Notes under the pieces: generated by a model
Told to the model about the DNA's origin: nothing
Seen by the model: the letters and a program-made list of their open reading frames with translations, nothing else
The model's database searches: none
Translations under genes and position numbers: made by a program
Part shown: positions 10,560-23,271 of the stretch, piece by piece
How positions within the stretch are numbered: position 1 is the first letter of the stretch
How the letters are laid out: each line of letters begins with the position of its first letter
Assembly (NCBI RefSeq): GCF_026210795.1
Contig: NC_089452.1
Location: 1,550,001-1,614,000 of the forward strand
Direction: 5' to 3'
DNA: 64,000 nucleotides
From: Rhizophagus irregularis
Lineage: Eukaryota > Glomeromycota > Glomeromycetes > Glomerales > Glomeraceae

Positions 10560-11720
10560 TTTAAAGAGAATGCAAGCATGTATAAGATAAGAATTTGATA
10601 AAGAGTAAATAATTGTGAAATAGTTAAATAAGTTGGATTTTTTTACTTTAAATACTGTTATTATGGTCACAAGAAAAAAAAAAACTTGGCAAAAGCCACA
10701 GAGATGGTAAAACTTTTTCTCAAATATAATTTGTTCAAAACTTTGCTTGAATTTTGTGTGACATATACACATATACACAGCCTACACTAATAATAAGCCC
10801 ATCCTTTTGCTTTTCCTAAACTAAAAGATTACAACTAGTTTATATTTTAACTTATATTAACTGAATTTCATAAAATATTCTATTATGACTTATTAAATGA
10901 GGTAAATTTTATTTGAAGTCAACCAAATGGCTCATCTGCCTCATCAGAAGGGAATAAGAGAAGTACTTGGTAAAGGGACAATAAATTGTGAAACAGCTAA
11001 ATAAGTTGTAAAATGCTTTAAATATTGTTATCAGAGAACTGGTCATGAGATAAAACTTGGCAAAGTCACATTAAAAGCCACATCAGCATTAGAGATGATA
11101 AAACTTTTTTCACATTTCCTTCTAATGCTTGTTCAAATTCAAAACTTTGCTTTGAATTCTGTGTGACATATACACAGCCCACAGCTTCGCACCTATATTT
11201 TTGCTCTTCATAAACAACTAATTTATAAATTAACTTACAGTATATTAACTGAATTTCATACAATATTATATTATGTCTTATTAAACAAGGTAGATTGCCA
11301 ACTAAATGGCTCATCTGAAGGGAATAAGAGAAGAACTTGGTAAAGGGATAATAAATTGTGAAACATCTAAATAAGTTGTAAAATGCTTTAAATACTGTTA
11401 TTAGAGCACTGGTTATGAGATTAAAACTTGGCAAAGTCACATTAAAAGCCACATCAGCATCAGAGCTGATAAAACTTTTATCAAATTTCCCTCTAATGTT
11501 TGTTTAAATTTAATTTGTTCAAAACTTTGCTTTGAATTTTGTGTGACATATACACAGCCCACAGCCCCCCACTAATAATAAGCTCATATTTTTGCTCTTC
11601 ATTAAACATCTTAATTTATAAATTAATTTATATTAGTTTATATTAACTAAATTTCATAAATATTATATTATTATGTCTTATTAAACAAGGTGGATTTTAT
11701 CTGAAGCCGAAATTCTTATA
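10560..11720. repeat. Triplicated block of about 380-400 bp
   Basis: Three direct copies share CTTGGCAAA, AAGCCACATCAGC, AAAACTTTGCTTTGAATT and TGTGTGACATATACACAG. The last of these lies at about 10755, 11160 and 11541. Copies two and three are closest. The open frames on the minus strand here are repeat-derived and show no domain. Confidence 0.65.
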
Positions 11721-11739
11721 CTAAAAATGGGTTGGTCGG

Positions 11740-12427
11740 CTCATCAATTATCTAGTGAATCCAATGAAAAATTAATTATTAAAAAAAAAATGATTATTTT
11801 AAAAAAATTGATAAAAATCGTTTATTCTGTAATTTTTTAGCCGGATATTTCGCCAAATTATCCAATATCCGGTAAAATATCCGGCCAAACCCCAAACCGT
11901 CTTTTTTTCTATTTTTTTTTTTTTTTTTTTTTGAATAAAATTAATCGATAAATTTATCTTTCATTAAAAAATTAAAAGAAAAAAAGTAACTGAAAAACAA
12001 ATAAAACGATTTGGCCGGATATTTTGATGGATATGGGATAATACGTCAAAATATCTGGCTGAAACGGGTTTCTTTTTGTAAAAAAAATTCTTTTTGTTAA
12101 AATTAACTAGGTGTAACCCGTCGCGTTGCGCCGGGGATGATACTTGTCCATCAAGTAAGAGAGTAATAATAATACACTTATATTTTATTTGCCATGCAGT
12201 TTGAATAGATCTAGATTTTTACTATTATTATGATGGTATCAGTAAGAAATAAATGTGATAAATTACACAATTTAATGATTATACAAATAACAATGAATTG
12301 TGTGCAAGTGTTGTACTATAATAGTATGTGAAATATTATTATTAAATGCAAATTTTATTTATCACACGAAACAAATGTTGCAGTACTGTGAAATTTACAA
12401 ATTCATTACAAAAAGCAATTTTGTATA
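11740..12427. other. AT-rich region with CCGGATATTT motifs and a GC-rich hairpin
   Basis: Motifs GCCGGATATTT / GGATATTTTGATGG occur on both sides of a long T run (about 11835-12060), which suggests a decayed inverted-repeat element. At about 12116-12137 lies a G+C-rich hairpin (CCCGTCGC GTT GCGCCGGG), very unlike its surroundings. No gene is seen. Confidence 0.35.
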
Positions 12428-12655
12428 AGGCCGGGCAAAAAAATTTTTTAGATTCTCGTGACCCGGCTGGAATGGAATTTTTTTTTTATAGTGAAAATTT
12501 TTTATCACGTGATTTAAGTTTTTGGCCAATGTGCGTAAAAAAATTTTATATAAGAACAAATTTTTACATACAGTATATAAAAAAAAAATGCTGGCCGGCC
12601 GGGTCATTTTTAAAATTTTATGTCACGAGAATCTAAAAAATTTTTTACCCGGCCT
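12428..12655. mobile_element. MITE with AGGCCGGG ends
   Basis: About 35 bp at each end pair as inverted repeats: AGGCCGGGCAAAAAAATTTT..AGATTCTCGTGAC on the left and its complement on the right (12622-12655). The inside has no real ORF; open frames on both strands exist only because the element is palindromic. No clear target duplication was found. Confidence 0.7.
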
Positions 12656-12779
12656 AAGTAGTTTGTTGTTACATTGTTACAAAAAAAAATTTTTTTTTTT
12701 TATCTTGAAAAATTCTATCATATTATTAAAAAAAATTACATCCTCTAGAAAAAAAATATCTTACTAATTAATAAAAAAA

Positions 12780-13640
12780 AAATTCCCCAGAAAATTAATT
12801 ATTGTTACAAAAAATAAATAAGTAATTATGTTAGTCTATTATTGAGCTTGATACAAAAAAAATAATAATATTATTATTTATAATAAGAATCGGGAAAAAA
12901 GGCAATTGCCGTGTCGCCGCAACATTGATCTGATCACTGATCCAAACTTAAATGGTGGAAGAATGTATTCAGGAAAAAAATTCAGTCTGAAAGAAAAAAG
13001 CCAAACCGAAAAAGGAAAAGGGGAAAAAAATTTTCGGATTAGAAAAAAAGTCAACTGGAAAAAAAAAAAATCGGGTTGAAAAAAGGAAACGAAAAGGAAA
13101 AAGTAAGAAAAAATAAAAAAAAATTCGAAAGAAAAAGAAAAACAAATTTGGGGAAAAGAAAAAGGATAAAGAAAGAAATCGGTTCAAAAAAAAAAATAAA
13201 TAAATACCGAAAAAAATTCTGAAAAAAAGGACTAATTCGGTCCAAAAAGTCCAAAAAAAAAAAAAAATTCAAAAAAAATTAATAATATGGTCTAAAAAAA
13301 GACCGAAAAAAAATAGTATTAGTCTTAAAAGATTATTTAATAAAAAAAATAATAATAATAACAATTTTTCGGTTTTGGAAAAAAAACCAAATCTAAACGG
13401 TGAAATGACAAAAAAAGAGGGAAAAAAAAAATTTTTTTTAAAAAAAAGAAAGGAAAATAAAAAGGTGTTTTGAAAAAAATGAAAGAACCATTTGTAAAAG
13501 ATCGGTTCAAGAAGAAAAAATGAAAATTAAAAAGGGGGAACCGAAATTTAGATCAAACCAAAAAAAATAAATATTTGAAAAAAAAAAAATCCGATTAAAA
13601 TTTCATTAACCGGAAATAATTTATTGTCAATGTATTATTT
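12780..13640. repeat. A/G-rich low-complexity tract
   Basis: The plus strand is mostly runs of A broken by GG and CCGAA/GGTT motifs (GAAAAAAGG, CGGTTCAAAAAAA). The minus strand is then open in several frames with phenylalanine-rich products, which are not genes. Related sequence recurs at 14570-15050. Confidence 0.6.
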
Positions 13641-14570
13641 TTATTAAAATATTTTACTTTTGCATTTTTTTTAAAAAAATAATGCTTTTCATTTTAAAAC
13701 AAACTGAAAAATAAATTACTTTTCATTCCCTTATTGATTTGTGCGTTCACAAAAATTTTATCGTGAATTTTTGTTAAACGTCCGTCATAAATTAAATTTA
13801 CTTAAGTATATAAAAAAAACATTATACTGTATATTCAGTATTTTTTTTTTTGTAACGCATTTCTTTATTATATAAATAGCCTATTAGGGGCATTTAACTA
13901 TCAAAATTATCTAATCTAATAGAACTAAACTAACACTAATCTATTAAGACTAGAACTTCTCTCACCCTCCCTATAATTCCCGATATTCGTGACCGCGTAA
14001 TTTCTACTTTTATTATTAAACTTCAGTCTTAAACTTCAAAAATCACCAATAAGAATCTCAAATACCTCAAGTAGAGACGCCGTCCTGTAAACAACAAAAA
14101 ATTGTTCATATCGCATAAAGCATTAGAAATTTAGAATATGTATGAATTAGGAGGATTAGAACTTTGTGAATTAACTAATTAACTAGAGACCCACAAACTA
14201 TGATATACCAAAGTTTTTTTTTTAAATAATTTTTAAACTCTGTTTCTTAATAGATCGTGATTCTCAATTATTTGTTTAACGGAAAAAGAGTAATTTTATG
14301 CCTCTAGAATGTCACAAATTTCTTAGAAAAATAAAGTTCACTCATCGAGAAACTTCTTTATTGCGTCATTTAGCATTCCCTGAATGCTGATCGGGCCCTT
14401 CATGGAATTCCACGATTTCTGCAATAATCCAGGTTCAACTACATAATAAATTTAACAGTTAACGATTATGGTTTACGTTTATAATATAGCTCAACTAAAA
14501 AAAAATCATACAAAACATATTTATCCAAATAAAAAATAAAATATTTATTTCGATTATATCACAATACTGA
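13641..14570. other. Region with a possible minus-strand retroelement 3' end
   Basis: At 13840-13872 the minus strand reads AATAAAGAAATGCGTTAC followed by a run of A. The same tail (AATAAAGAAATGCGTCAC plus A run) ends the element at 51134-56084, and a related one lies near 56575. This suggests the 3' end of a related element, but no ORF or target duplication could be assigned. The rest is AT-rich. Confidence 0.35.
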
Positions 14571-15060
14571 CTTTGATCCAAGCCTAAAAGGTGAAAGAAT
14601 GAAAAAAAAATAGTAAAAAAAATAATTAGGAAAAAAAAATATTATTAAAAATAAAGACGCTTACCATAGCACCGCAGCATCGATCCATCGAAAAAAAATT
14701 ACCAAAAGAATAATTAGGAAAAAAAATTATTATTAAAATAAGGATCGAAAAAAAGGTGTTTACCGTAATATCGCAGTATCAATCCGATTATTGATCTAGG
14801 TTCAATTCTAAAAAATGAAAATAAATAAAATAAATAATAATGTACTATATAATAATATATAAAAAAAAATATTTATATATAAATATAGATTATAAAGGAA
14901 AAAAATTTTAAAAAAAATTCGGTTCAAAAAAAAAAACCAAATCGAAAAAGAAAAATGGAAAAAAAAAGATTTTAGGTATCAGAAAAAATTTGAAAAAAAT
15001 TTCAGTTTTAGAAAAAAGACCAAACCGAGATTTTATCATTTTTAAAATAAAAAAAAAAAT
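14570..15060. repeat. Direct repeats of about 95 bp within A-rich DNA
   Basis: The block AATAATTAGGAAAAAAAA..TTATTAAAA..followed by CGCTTACCATAGCACCGCAGC recurs from about 14700 as GTTTACCGTAATATCGCAG. Both resemble 12895-12960 (GCCGTGTCGCCGCAACATTGATC). No coding sequence is seen. Confidence 0.4.
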
Positions 15061-15229
15061 GATCTATACTTGCGGTGATACGATCTCACATCATCCTGAA
15101 CGAGCCACAGAAGATACCAGAGAATGTGAATTTAAACCGAAAATAAATTCATAAATATACAAAATACATTACTAATAAAGAAGTGCGTGTTACTAAACTT
15201 TTTTCGTTAGCATTATAAGCATTAACCGG

Positions 15230-15440
15230 AACTTGATTAGCCACACTGATTGGCCATTGGAACTTACACATGACCCGCATGATGCACTAACATGTCAAAA
15301 TAAACAGTGATGAATAAAAGTTTTGCCCACTCGAAAAAAACTGTCCTTCAGATAAATATAAACAGTGAAAACGATGCCTGTGATGAATATTTTCCACTGT
15401 CACTGGTAGTGAATTTTTTATGGTGATGTTAAGGAAAATT
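15230..15440. repeat. Diverged relative of the MITE at 26454-26700
   Basis: The stretch GATGAATAAAAGTTTTGCCC.. with ACTCGAAAAAAACTGTCC and TCAGATAAATATA parallels GACGAATAAGTTTTTACCTA.. in the element at 26454-26700, in the same order. The ends are not clear here. Confidence 0.45.
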
Positions 15441-16640
15441 ATTTTTTCAAAATAACTTTCGCCTAAAAACCTTCTAGAAACACGCCATGGAAATGACCTC
15501 TTGTTTATAATAATATACTAAAATATTTGAAATATCCAATTGTATAACTTTATCAATATCTAATAAAGCTTTATCATAATCTCGAAGAACGTAATATATA
15601 ATAGCCCTCTTATTTAAATTATGAACATTTTCTGGATCTAATTAACGGTTATTATATAAAAAGTTTATCCGCAGTAAAAGTCACGTGTTGATTAGGACCG
15701 ATAACCAAGTTTTTTACGTAAAAGAAACACATTAAAATTCATTAGATGGTTTAAACAATGGAAGCTAGTATCACTCGTTATGTATAACTAATTTTTGTTG
15801 TATTAATAAAATATCTATGGTGTGGTGGGTCATCATGTATTAATAAGGTTTTGTTTACTTGTGTATGAATCAAAATAATAATATAAACTAATTTCTTTAT
15901 TTAATAGATCGTAAATTATAAGTTATTTATTTAATTTTATTTATATTGCCCATTTTTTACATTATAGCACAGTTATGACTGCGTAGTTAGAATTTGTTCT
16001 ACAAAATTTGTTCACTTTTTTTCATATTATTTTTACTAATGGTTTTATAGTGATGTTTAAAAGAACATTTGCCGGAATAATAGGGACTGAATGTTTGATG
16101 TCATGTATCCATAGGATAGATATTATATCGTTAGAGGCCATATTTTTTATTTTATTAATTGCCATCTACTACAATTATTTGTAATTCATGTTCATACTTT
16201 GTTACGGATCATATAACGTTGTAGGTTATTTACTTATACATATTGTATGTATACGGCTTAAGCATGGATTTTATATTTAATTCAAGTACGATTAATATTT
16301 TTACAATACCATTATTTAATGAATATTTATTATTCTTTAATACAATTTACATTTATATTTTACATTTCTTTTCAATATCCTCAAACTAGTATAAATACAA
16401 ATTGTGTGAAAATATTCTATATATTAAAACCTATTTTAACTCTTTAATAATACTCTTATGATTTTACTACTTCGTATAATAAAATTGTAATTATACGCTT
16501 AAATACATTGAACTATATTATAATTTTTAAAATTCTCAAATATTTTAAATCAACACCAACAATTATTTTTATGATTCCTTATTTTAATTTGTTAATTTAT
16601 CCACAAGATTATAATTGGTTTTTCGAATTAATTATATTTA
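15440..16640. other. AT-rich region, no gene recognised
   Basis: No ORF above background, no tRNA-like fold and no clear repeat were found by eye. Confidence 0.3.
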
Positions 16641-16649
16641 AATCTAGTA

Positions 16650-16948
16650 CAATTTGTTGAGACAATAAATAGAAATATCTATAAAACATGGAAAGGAGAA
16701 GCATTAATTAATTTTAAATGGAATACCTATGGAAAATATTATTATACAAGAATTTGGATTCATTTATGGCTTTACTTGGATGCTTTACTGCTGCTTTCAA
16801 TTCCTAATAATTGCATGTCTTATTTTCCATTGGCTTCACAGTTATTTTCTTTTTCATGTCTGTTATTGGATGTTATTTTTTTAGACTATTCCGAATCTTT
16901 ATCATCTTTAATATTCTGCTACAAGATTCTCAAATATGATTTATAACC
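16650..16948 (+). pseudogene. Fragment of a membrane-protein gene
   Basis: From about 16645 one frame reads VETINRNIYKTWKGEALI then NFKWNTYGKYYYTRIW, followed by hydrophobic residues, and the frame appears to shift within the hydrophobic part. I recall a WKGEALIxFKW..GKYYY motif just before a transmembrane segment in large ion-channel-like families of Rhizophagus, so a relic of such a gene is likely, but this is from memory and unverified. Confidence 0.4.
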
Positions 16949-17057
16949 GTCATTCAATAAATAGATAATTAACAAAACTATTGATTTTAATTCAACTACT
17001 CAATTACGTGAGTATTTCCTGAATAAAATTCTATTTATATTTTTTCTTTTTTTTTGC

Positions 17058-17327
17058 TGTTGGCCATTATTTGTTGACCATTATTTGTTGGCTATTATTT
17101 GTTGGCCATTATTTGTTGACTATTATTTGTTGGCCATTATTTTGTTGGCTATTATTTGTTGGCCATTATTTGTTGGCTATTATTTGTTGCCCATTATTTT
17201 GTTGCTCATTATTTGTTGGCTATTATTTATTGGCCATTACTTGTTGGCTATTATTTATTGGCCATTATTTGTTAGCTATTATTTGCTATTATTTGTTGCC
17301 CATTATTTGTTGTCCATTATTTGCTGA
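17058..17327. repeat. 14-bp minisatellite (GTTGGCCATTATTT)
   Basis: About 19 copies of GTTGGCCATTATTT with variants GTTGGCTATTATTT, GTTGACCATTATTT and GTTGCCCATTATTT. As 14 is not a multiple of three, all three frames are open and give leucine/isoleucine-rich peptides; none is a gene. Confidence 0.9.
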
Positions 17328-17339
17328 ATCAGCTTTCTT

Positions 17340-19720
17340 GATGATTGATAGTATGTTATATTTTTTATAACACGTTTTCACTAACAAAGTTGTTAGAAGA
17401 TGGACATGTTGAATGTGTATGTATATACAATTTCCATTTCTTCAAAAATTTGCTCTTGATTATGGTGATGAATCATTGTTATCATATCGTTCTAAGTTAA
17501 TAATAATCATAATAACCGATTTAAACGTTCTCTTTCCATCATGATCTACGTACAATGCAAATTCCCTGGTAATAATTTACTCAAATAAATAAGGTTGATG
17601 AAGATGTATTGATGTCGTAAGTTAATGATTTAAAGGGTTCCTCCGAACAGAAGGTTTTCTAATAATGTCTATATTAAGAGTACGCCACTGAAATATTTGT
17701 CAGGTAATTAAAGTGACGTGACAAAGTGATGAAGGTAAGGAAAGGATAGTGGAATTTGTAAATTGTAAAGGAAAGAACATTATCTTGAAAAAAAAAAAAA
17801 TTATTTCACGGTTAGTAACCTTTTTTATAATATTTTTTTTTTTTTTAAAGTGATACTGTTTTAATCTCGTCTATCTTAATTTCATCTATTTTTTTTTTTT
17901 TACCTTTTATTTGGTCGTCATTAAATGAATCATGCATTTTGTTCATTTATTCATTAATCAAAATTTCAAATCGTACGATAACTTTTATGGACTCTGAAAC
18001 TGACGATCTAAAAGATTTTTCCATTATGGATTTCTAGAATTTTGGATTAGGCAAATTAAAAAAGAAAAATATTCCCAAAAGAATTTCTTTTTAATGTCGA
18101 TCAAACACTTTGTACATATTATCAGAGTCACACTTAAAAAAAAGATAAAATGGCTTTTCATTAAAATTATCTAAATTAAGTATGGCGCAATTATCTGCAC
18201 GAAATGTTGATGTAGAATTTTCTATGCCGATTTGATTGTCATTATCATTGACCTTAAATAAAATTCTGTACAACTTATTTACATAGTTTATGTAATTGAT
18301 GTACATTTTCTAATTCTAAAATCGATTTTTTTTATTAATTTTGTTGTATATAGGAATAAATTATCAATTCCAATCATTATTAATTATTTAGTTTAATTTT
18401 CATATTATTATAATGAAAAAAAAAAAACTATTCCTATTATATTTTATACTGGACGTAGCTAATCTTGTGATGATATTACGATAGCAACATAATGAACAAT
18501 ATTAATAAAATTCTTATAGTAATTTAGTATACACTATAATATTGTACTGTATAATGGTACCGTAATTTTTTTATGAATATTATATTAAATGTATAATGAA
18601 TTCTACTTGTCAAAAAAATTAAATTATAACTTTATTACCGTATACACATCTCCGTTTACTTTTGACTAAATATATTGAAATATTTGAAGTCTGTTAATCT
18701 AAACCATGTTTTTGCATAAAAATTTTAACTACTACTATAATAACTATGGTACTTTAGATAATTATAAGGTAGGAAATAATTTAAAAAATGTCAACTTCTT
18801 TGTCACATGACATTCATGCCATTCGTCCGTTAAGTTCTTCTCGTAATCTTCTCAAGTCTTCAATGAGGTAAAGTATTTGTTTACATAAGATAATAATAAT
18901 ATTTCTGATTTTAATGTAATAAGCCATTTTTTACTATTGTGACATGGTAATTATAGCGTGAAAAAATTGAAATAAACATGAAATAATTTGGTGTACAAAC
19001 TCAATCCTAAATGATTAAATACTAAACCTATACAACATAATGAATAATTCAGATTTAAATTAATTGTTTGATATTTTTAGTGTCTTATTTCCAATTTCAT
19101 TCCTTTATTGTATACGAAAGGTTGTTAATTAATGTGCTTGAATTTAAAATTGAAGTAATTGGCTAAAACTTAATGAGCGTCCGAATGATCACGTGATTAC
19201 GCAGTAAACGGATTTAAAAAACCATCCTATGGTAAATGGATCTGGGCCAAAAGCAGGAGGGTATCAACTCTTTTAGGGCTTGTAGGGTTATAGTTGTTTT
19301 CTAAACTCATTCTTATTTTTTATCCTCCAGTTGTATTAAACTCTACTTTGTTTTCCAGTCTGAGAAATAAATAAATAAATAAATATTATTTGTTAAAAAT
19401 TAACGATAATAAAATTTTCCCATAAGTTGCGCCAGGGTCAAGGGAATGTAGCTGCATCATGATATAGTAAAACAGAACTCTCCCTAGTCTTGATTGGTAA
19501 ATAAAATATGTGATTAAATAAAATATGATAACTAAAAAAAAATTACAATTAAAATAAATTGCAATAATTGAAAATGCAATTATGTTACAAAAAAAAAACA
19601 TGATTAGGTGATAAATTAAGTCATGTATTGTTTTAAATAATTATAAATTGCTACATTTTTTCTTTTATTTAAATAATTAAAAATACATTTTTTCTTTAAC
19701 CTTGGTGGATTGAGAAATAT
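17340..19720. other. AT-rich region, no clear gene
   Basis: The longest balanced frame is 18306-18091 on the minus strand (71 codons, ending CDSDNMYKVFDRH). It has no recognised domain and no visible partner exons, so it is at best a fragment. The rest is AT-rich without clear structure. Confidence 0.3.
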
Positions 19721-19722
19721 AC

Positions 19723-19975
19723 AGTCAACTCCATATAGCTACACTATAGTTACGCCATACGAACTTGCTCTTGTTCGCTGGTATGATATTAAAACAACGG
19801 AACCTGAACTTTACGGTTGCCCGCAACTATATTACACCGAAGAATATAACACTATATTGATTTGATCCATCAATGCCGAAGTACATATAATATCTTTGGC
19901 GTCAAAAAACAAAAAATAGAGAGACTATATACTCTATGATGTGACTAAAGGGGAGGTGATTTAGTGGAGTCTGCT
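19723..19975. mobile_element. Possible decayed TA-flanked element
   Basis: The left end TACAGTCAACTCCATATAGC and the right end (complement of GCAGACTCCACTAAATCAC) form an imperfect inverted repeat, and the inside is more G+C rich than the flanks. This resembles a pogo/Tc1-type derivative, but no target duplication is secure. Confidence 0.35.
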
Positions 19976-19997
19976 AATGATAGTCTAATCATTCAGC

Positions 19998-20098
19998 TGA
20001 TATACAAGCAATTGAGACCATGTCTGGTGCAGCTATACCTGGTGCTATTCCAAATTTGCCAATGGAATTGCAGAATTTTTACAACAGCTTGAGTTGAT
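19998..20098 (+). pseudogene. Short coding-like fragment
   Basis: A frame with normal composition (SADIQAIETMSGAAIPGAIP, then NLPMELQNFYNSLS and a stop) lies just beyond the inverted-repeat relic. It may be the C terminus of a lost gene. The family was not recognised. Confidence 0.3.
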
Positions 20099-20099
20099 G

Positions 20100-21458
20100 A
20101 TAGTTGTAATTTATTTTGTTTTATATTCACTATTGAAATATTCACTTGTTTAGCTATTTCATTTTACTAATTATTTTTCTTAAATTTTTTGAATTTATTT
20201 AATAGGAGACTTGCTGATTTAGCCATTTTATTTATCATTCATTTGCTTAATTATCATAAGCAATACAAAATACAAGAATAAAAAATTCAAATATATTCAT
20301 ATGCTTTCATACAATATAACGTATTGAAAGTATAATGGAATTATACTGGTTACTTAATGGGATATTCATTCATTACGCGATATAAATTTTTACCAACAAC
20401 TCTCTGTGATATGATTGCAGGCTTATTAGTGTACTATAAAATTGAACTAAGTTCAACAATATTACTTGTGATTGACCTAAAGAATGGTTGGTTTTCCAGA
20501 TTTAAAGAATATATTCTGAGACTAAGAATCTTTCCAATGCCTCTTTTAATTCATTAAAATGGAAAAGGCAAATATATTATTGGAGTATATGCATTATTTG
20601 TCTTTTTAACATATTATGGCTTCAATACTCACATATACAGTACTTGTAATCAGAGATAATAAACAACTAAGTTTAATATTCCAAAAAGGTCAATGATTTG
20701 ATTGATTTAGTATTATACTGTATATTTTTTAATGTATTAATGTTACATTTTTTAATGTATTAATGTAATTTTCTTATATTTTTATCACTTATTGATTGTT
20801 TCAACTTATCTAGTTAGCAGTTAGATGTATACTTTTAATGAAAAAATTTAATAAAGACAATAAAGACAATAACAATAAAAACATTAATTTGTTGGATAAT
20901 TTTAATTATCTGTTTTTTAAGTTAAATTAAAAGAAATGATTTTGATGGAGAATATGACGATACAATAGAAGTTACAACATATGATTTAAAATTATTCATG
21001 TAGTAAAAAGAGAGAAAGTGCAACAAATTGACTTAATGACGAATTATTGAGAAAAAAGGTATTCTATTGAAAATTATCGGACAAGATAGGATAAATGTGT
21101 TGAATATGAGAAAATAGAATAAATAAAACTGTTTTACAAATTCAAAAAATTAGGTAAGTAAAAAATAATAGCAGAATTTGTTTACTTCATAATTATATTA
21201 ATATTTCAGCATACAATAAATAAGTTTCACTAACTATTTATTGTTATATATATAATAAATTTGCTTCGTTCAAATTCTTTTTTAGTGAGATGAAAATATG
21301 AAATGCATAATATTCTAGATTAATAACCCCAGATTATTTTTATTATAACTAAGTTAATCAAAAGTTATTGAGATTATTTAGTCGACTCATATTTAATAGC
21401 ATAAAGCATAACAATATCTTACTTGAAATTTCCAATTATAAAGTATACCTAAGAATAT
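20100..21458. other. Intergenic AT-rich region
   Basis: I see no gene, RNA or repeat that I can support. It forms the downstream flank of the minus-strand F-box gene. Confidence 0.35.
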
Positions 21459-22985
21459 TTAATCCCCTAACTTCTTAAGACAAACACCTTGATTTTCTAA
21501 TGATCTAATAATTTCCCTTTCTTCTTTTGACCAATAAAACTCATGTTGTTTAATTTCCAATATTTTTAAAGAATTATGAACTCTTTGATAATTATCTATA
21601 CATTTTAAAAAATCTTTTCTTGAAAGATTATTATTATGTAAATTGATAGATAATTTTTTTAAATTTGCTTTACAATTATTAGTAAAATATTCGAAATAGT
21701 TAAGTAAATTGATACCATAGAAATCAAAATTAAATGATAAATTTTCAACAGACTTTAAATAATCTCCCAAGGATTTTAGTAATACTTGATTATCAACTTC
21801 AATTTCAACTAGTATATCTAGAGTTTTTAATGGTGTTAAATCACAAATTAATGGAATTATTAAATGATATAATGATCCTGATAATCTTAAGATATTGATA
21901 TTTGGACAAGATTTTCTCATTATTTTAACTGTTTCAATAGTAGCAACATTTGAATATAATTCAACCAATGCTTCGCCACAAAGTGAATTAATCATTACAA
22001 TAACTTGTAATAGATCATAATTATCAGTATTATGTAACCATGTTAATCCTTTAAGATGAAATTCTCTCTTAGACAAATCTTCACAATGTTTTATTGTAAA
22101 ATTATTACAATAAAACATTTTAAGATATTCTAAATTTTTTAATTTTGATATCAATAAAAAATCAACCCCTTTAAAGCTTATTCTATCAAATGTTAACCTT
22201 TTTAAAGTTTTTGATCGAAATTTAGAGGTATATATGATAGTTTTAGATATATCTTCTATATTATGAGTTATAGTATAACAAATAGATAAATTATTTATAG
22301 GTTGTGATTTGATAATATCTAAAATTGGTAAAAGAATTTCATTTCTTATTTGTAATAACCATATTTTAAATCTAATGATTCCATTACAGACTTTAGATAA
22401 TGTTCTCAAAAATTCAATTATATTCTGACTTTTTATAGAATAACTTATTATTTCCAATTTTAAAGATCTTAAATTTGTAATTCCTGGGTTATAAGTTGTA
22501 AAAGTGGAAATATTTGGTAAATCATAGCTTCCATAATCCATGAAAATGACGAATTCCTTTAAGTTTGATCTTGCTCTCATAAACATATGATATATAATAT
22601 CAATCAACTTTTGAATTATAATGTCTTGTTGAAATGTAGGAAGTACTATTAATTCAAATTTAAGCCACTCTAATATACCTATTACACAATTACAATGATC
22701 AAATTTTTTTACAAATTTTTCATATTCAAATAAAGGAGGTTGATGAGAAATATTTATTCCATAAGGAATTAATGAAGAAATCTCATCCTCGTTAAGACAC
22801 TTTAATAAGGTATTTATTAATAGAAAACCATTTATGCATGACCATTTAAAAGGATTCCTCCAAATTATGGGGATAGAATGTTTACAATAATATCTATTTA
22901 CCAATAGACATTTATGTAAGGTACATCTATTTAGAAAGGAGAGTACATTATTAAAACATTCATCGGGTAATGAAGGTAAAGGCAT
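21459..22985 (-). CDS. F-box protein with leucine-rich C-terminal region
   Basis: An intronless 508-residue protein. Residues 4-45 (LPDECFNNVLSFL..LHKCLLVNRYYC..PIIWRNPF) follow the F-box pattern that binds Skp1 in SCF ubiquitin ligases. The rest has leucine- and isoleucine-rich repeats of about 25-30 residues (LKNLEYLKMFYCNNFTIK, NINILRLSGSLYHL, LKTLDILVEIEV) suggesting a degenerate LRR substrate-recruiting solenoid. The MPLPSLPDE start suits this family because the F-box begins at once. No signal peptide or membrane segment is seen. Large F-box families of this form are known in arbuscular mycorrhizal fungi. The substrate is unknown. The frame is intact, so it may be functional. Confidence 0.9.
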   Translation of the reverse strand: MPLPSLPDECFNNVLSFLNRCTLHKCLLVNRYYCKHSIPIIWRNPFKWSCINGFLLINTLLKCLNEDEISSLIPYGINISHQPPLFEYEKFVKKFDHCNCVIGILEWLKFELIVLPTFQQDIIIQKLIDIIYHMFMRARSNLKEFVIFMDYGSYDLPNISTFTTYNPGITNLRSLKLEIISYSIKSQNIIEFLRTLSKVCNGIIRFKIWLLQIRNEILLPILDIIKSQPINNLSICYTITHNIEDISKTIIYTSKFRSKTLKRLTFDRISFKGVDFLLISKLKNLEYLKMFYCNNFTIKHCEDLSKREFHLKGLTWLHNTDNYDLLQVIVMINSLCGEALVELYSNVATIETVKIMRKSCPNINILRLSGSLYHLIIPLICDLTPLKTLDILVEIEVDNQVLLKSLGDYLKSVENLSFNFDFYGINLLNYFEYFTNNCKANLKKLSINLHNNNLSRKDFLKCIDNYQRVHNSLKILEIKQHEFYWSKEEREIIRSLENQGVCLKKLGD

Positions 22986-23271
22986 CTTGAAAGAGAATAG
23001 AATTTTTTCGAAATAAAAAATTGTAAAAAAAAATTATTCGGTTTATTTAAAAATTACCCCTTTTTTATACTATTTTTAAGGTGGCACCAAAGTTTATCCT
23101 TTATCAGATAAAATTATATCATATATCATATGATTATAGCTTAATAAATCTATAAAACACATGTATTATAAACTGAATTATGTAATATAACATGTAATTT
23201 ATTAACGGAGTTTAGCACAATTTGATCCTCTATAACTCTAATAGGCTTGGAAAGAGTTTTACAGACGGTAA
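22986..23271. other. Upstream flank of the F-box gene
   Basis: About 285 bp between the F-box start and the hAT-like element. It is AT-rich and presumably holds the F-box promoter, but no specific site could be assigned. It includes GACGGTAA (23264-23271), the left target duplication of the element. Confidence 0.4.

Noticed and set aside
12346-12767. Overlapping open frames on both strands
   Set aside because: They lie in the palindromic MITE at 12428-12655; both strands are open only because the ends are inverted copies with long A/T runs.
12969-13272. Phe-rich minus-strand open frames
   Set aside because: They read through an A/G-rich simple tract; composition is all Phe/Leu/Ser with no domain.
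17071-17370. Leu/Ile/Cys-rich membrane-like open frames
   Set aside because: They come from the 14-bp minisatellite, open in every frame.
13840-20730. Retroelement bounded by ATTATACTGTATATT at both ends
   Set aside because: The 15-bp match is AT-rich, similar strings occur elsewhere (for example near 23795), and the left copy is not adjacent to the A-tail.
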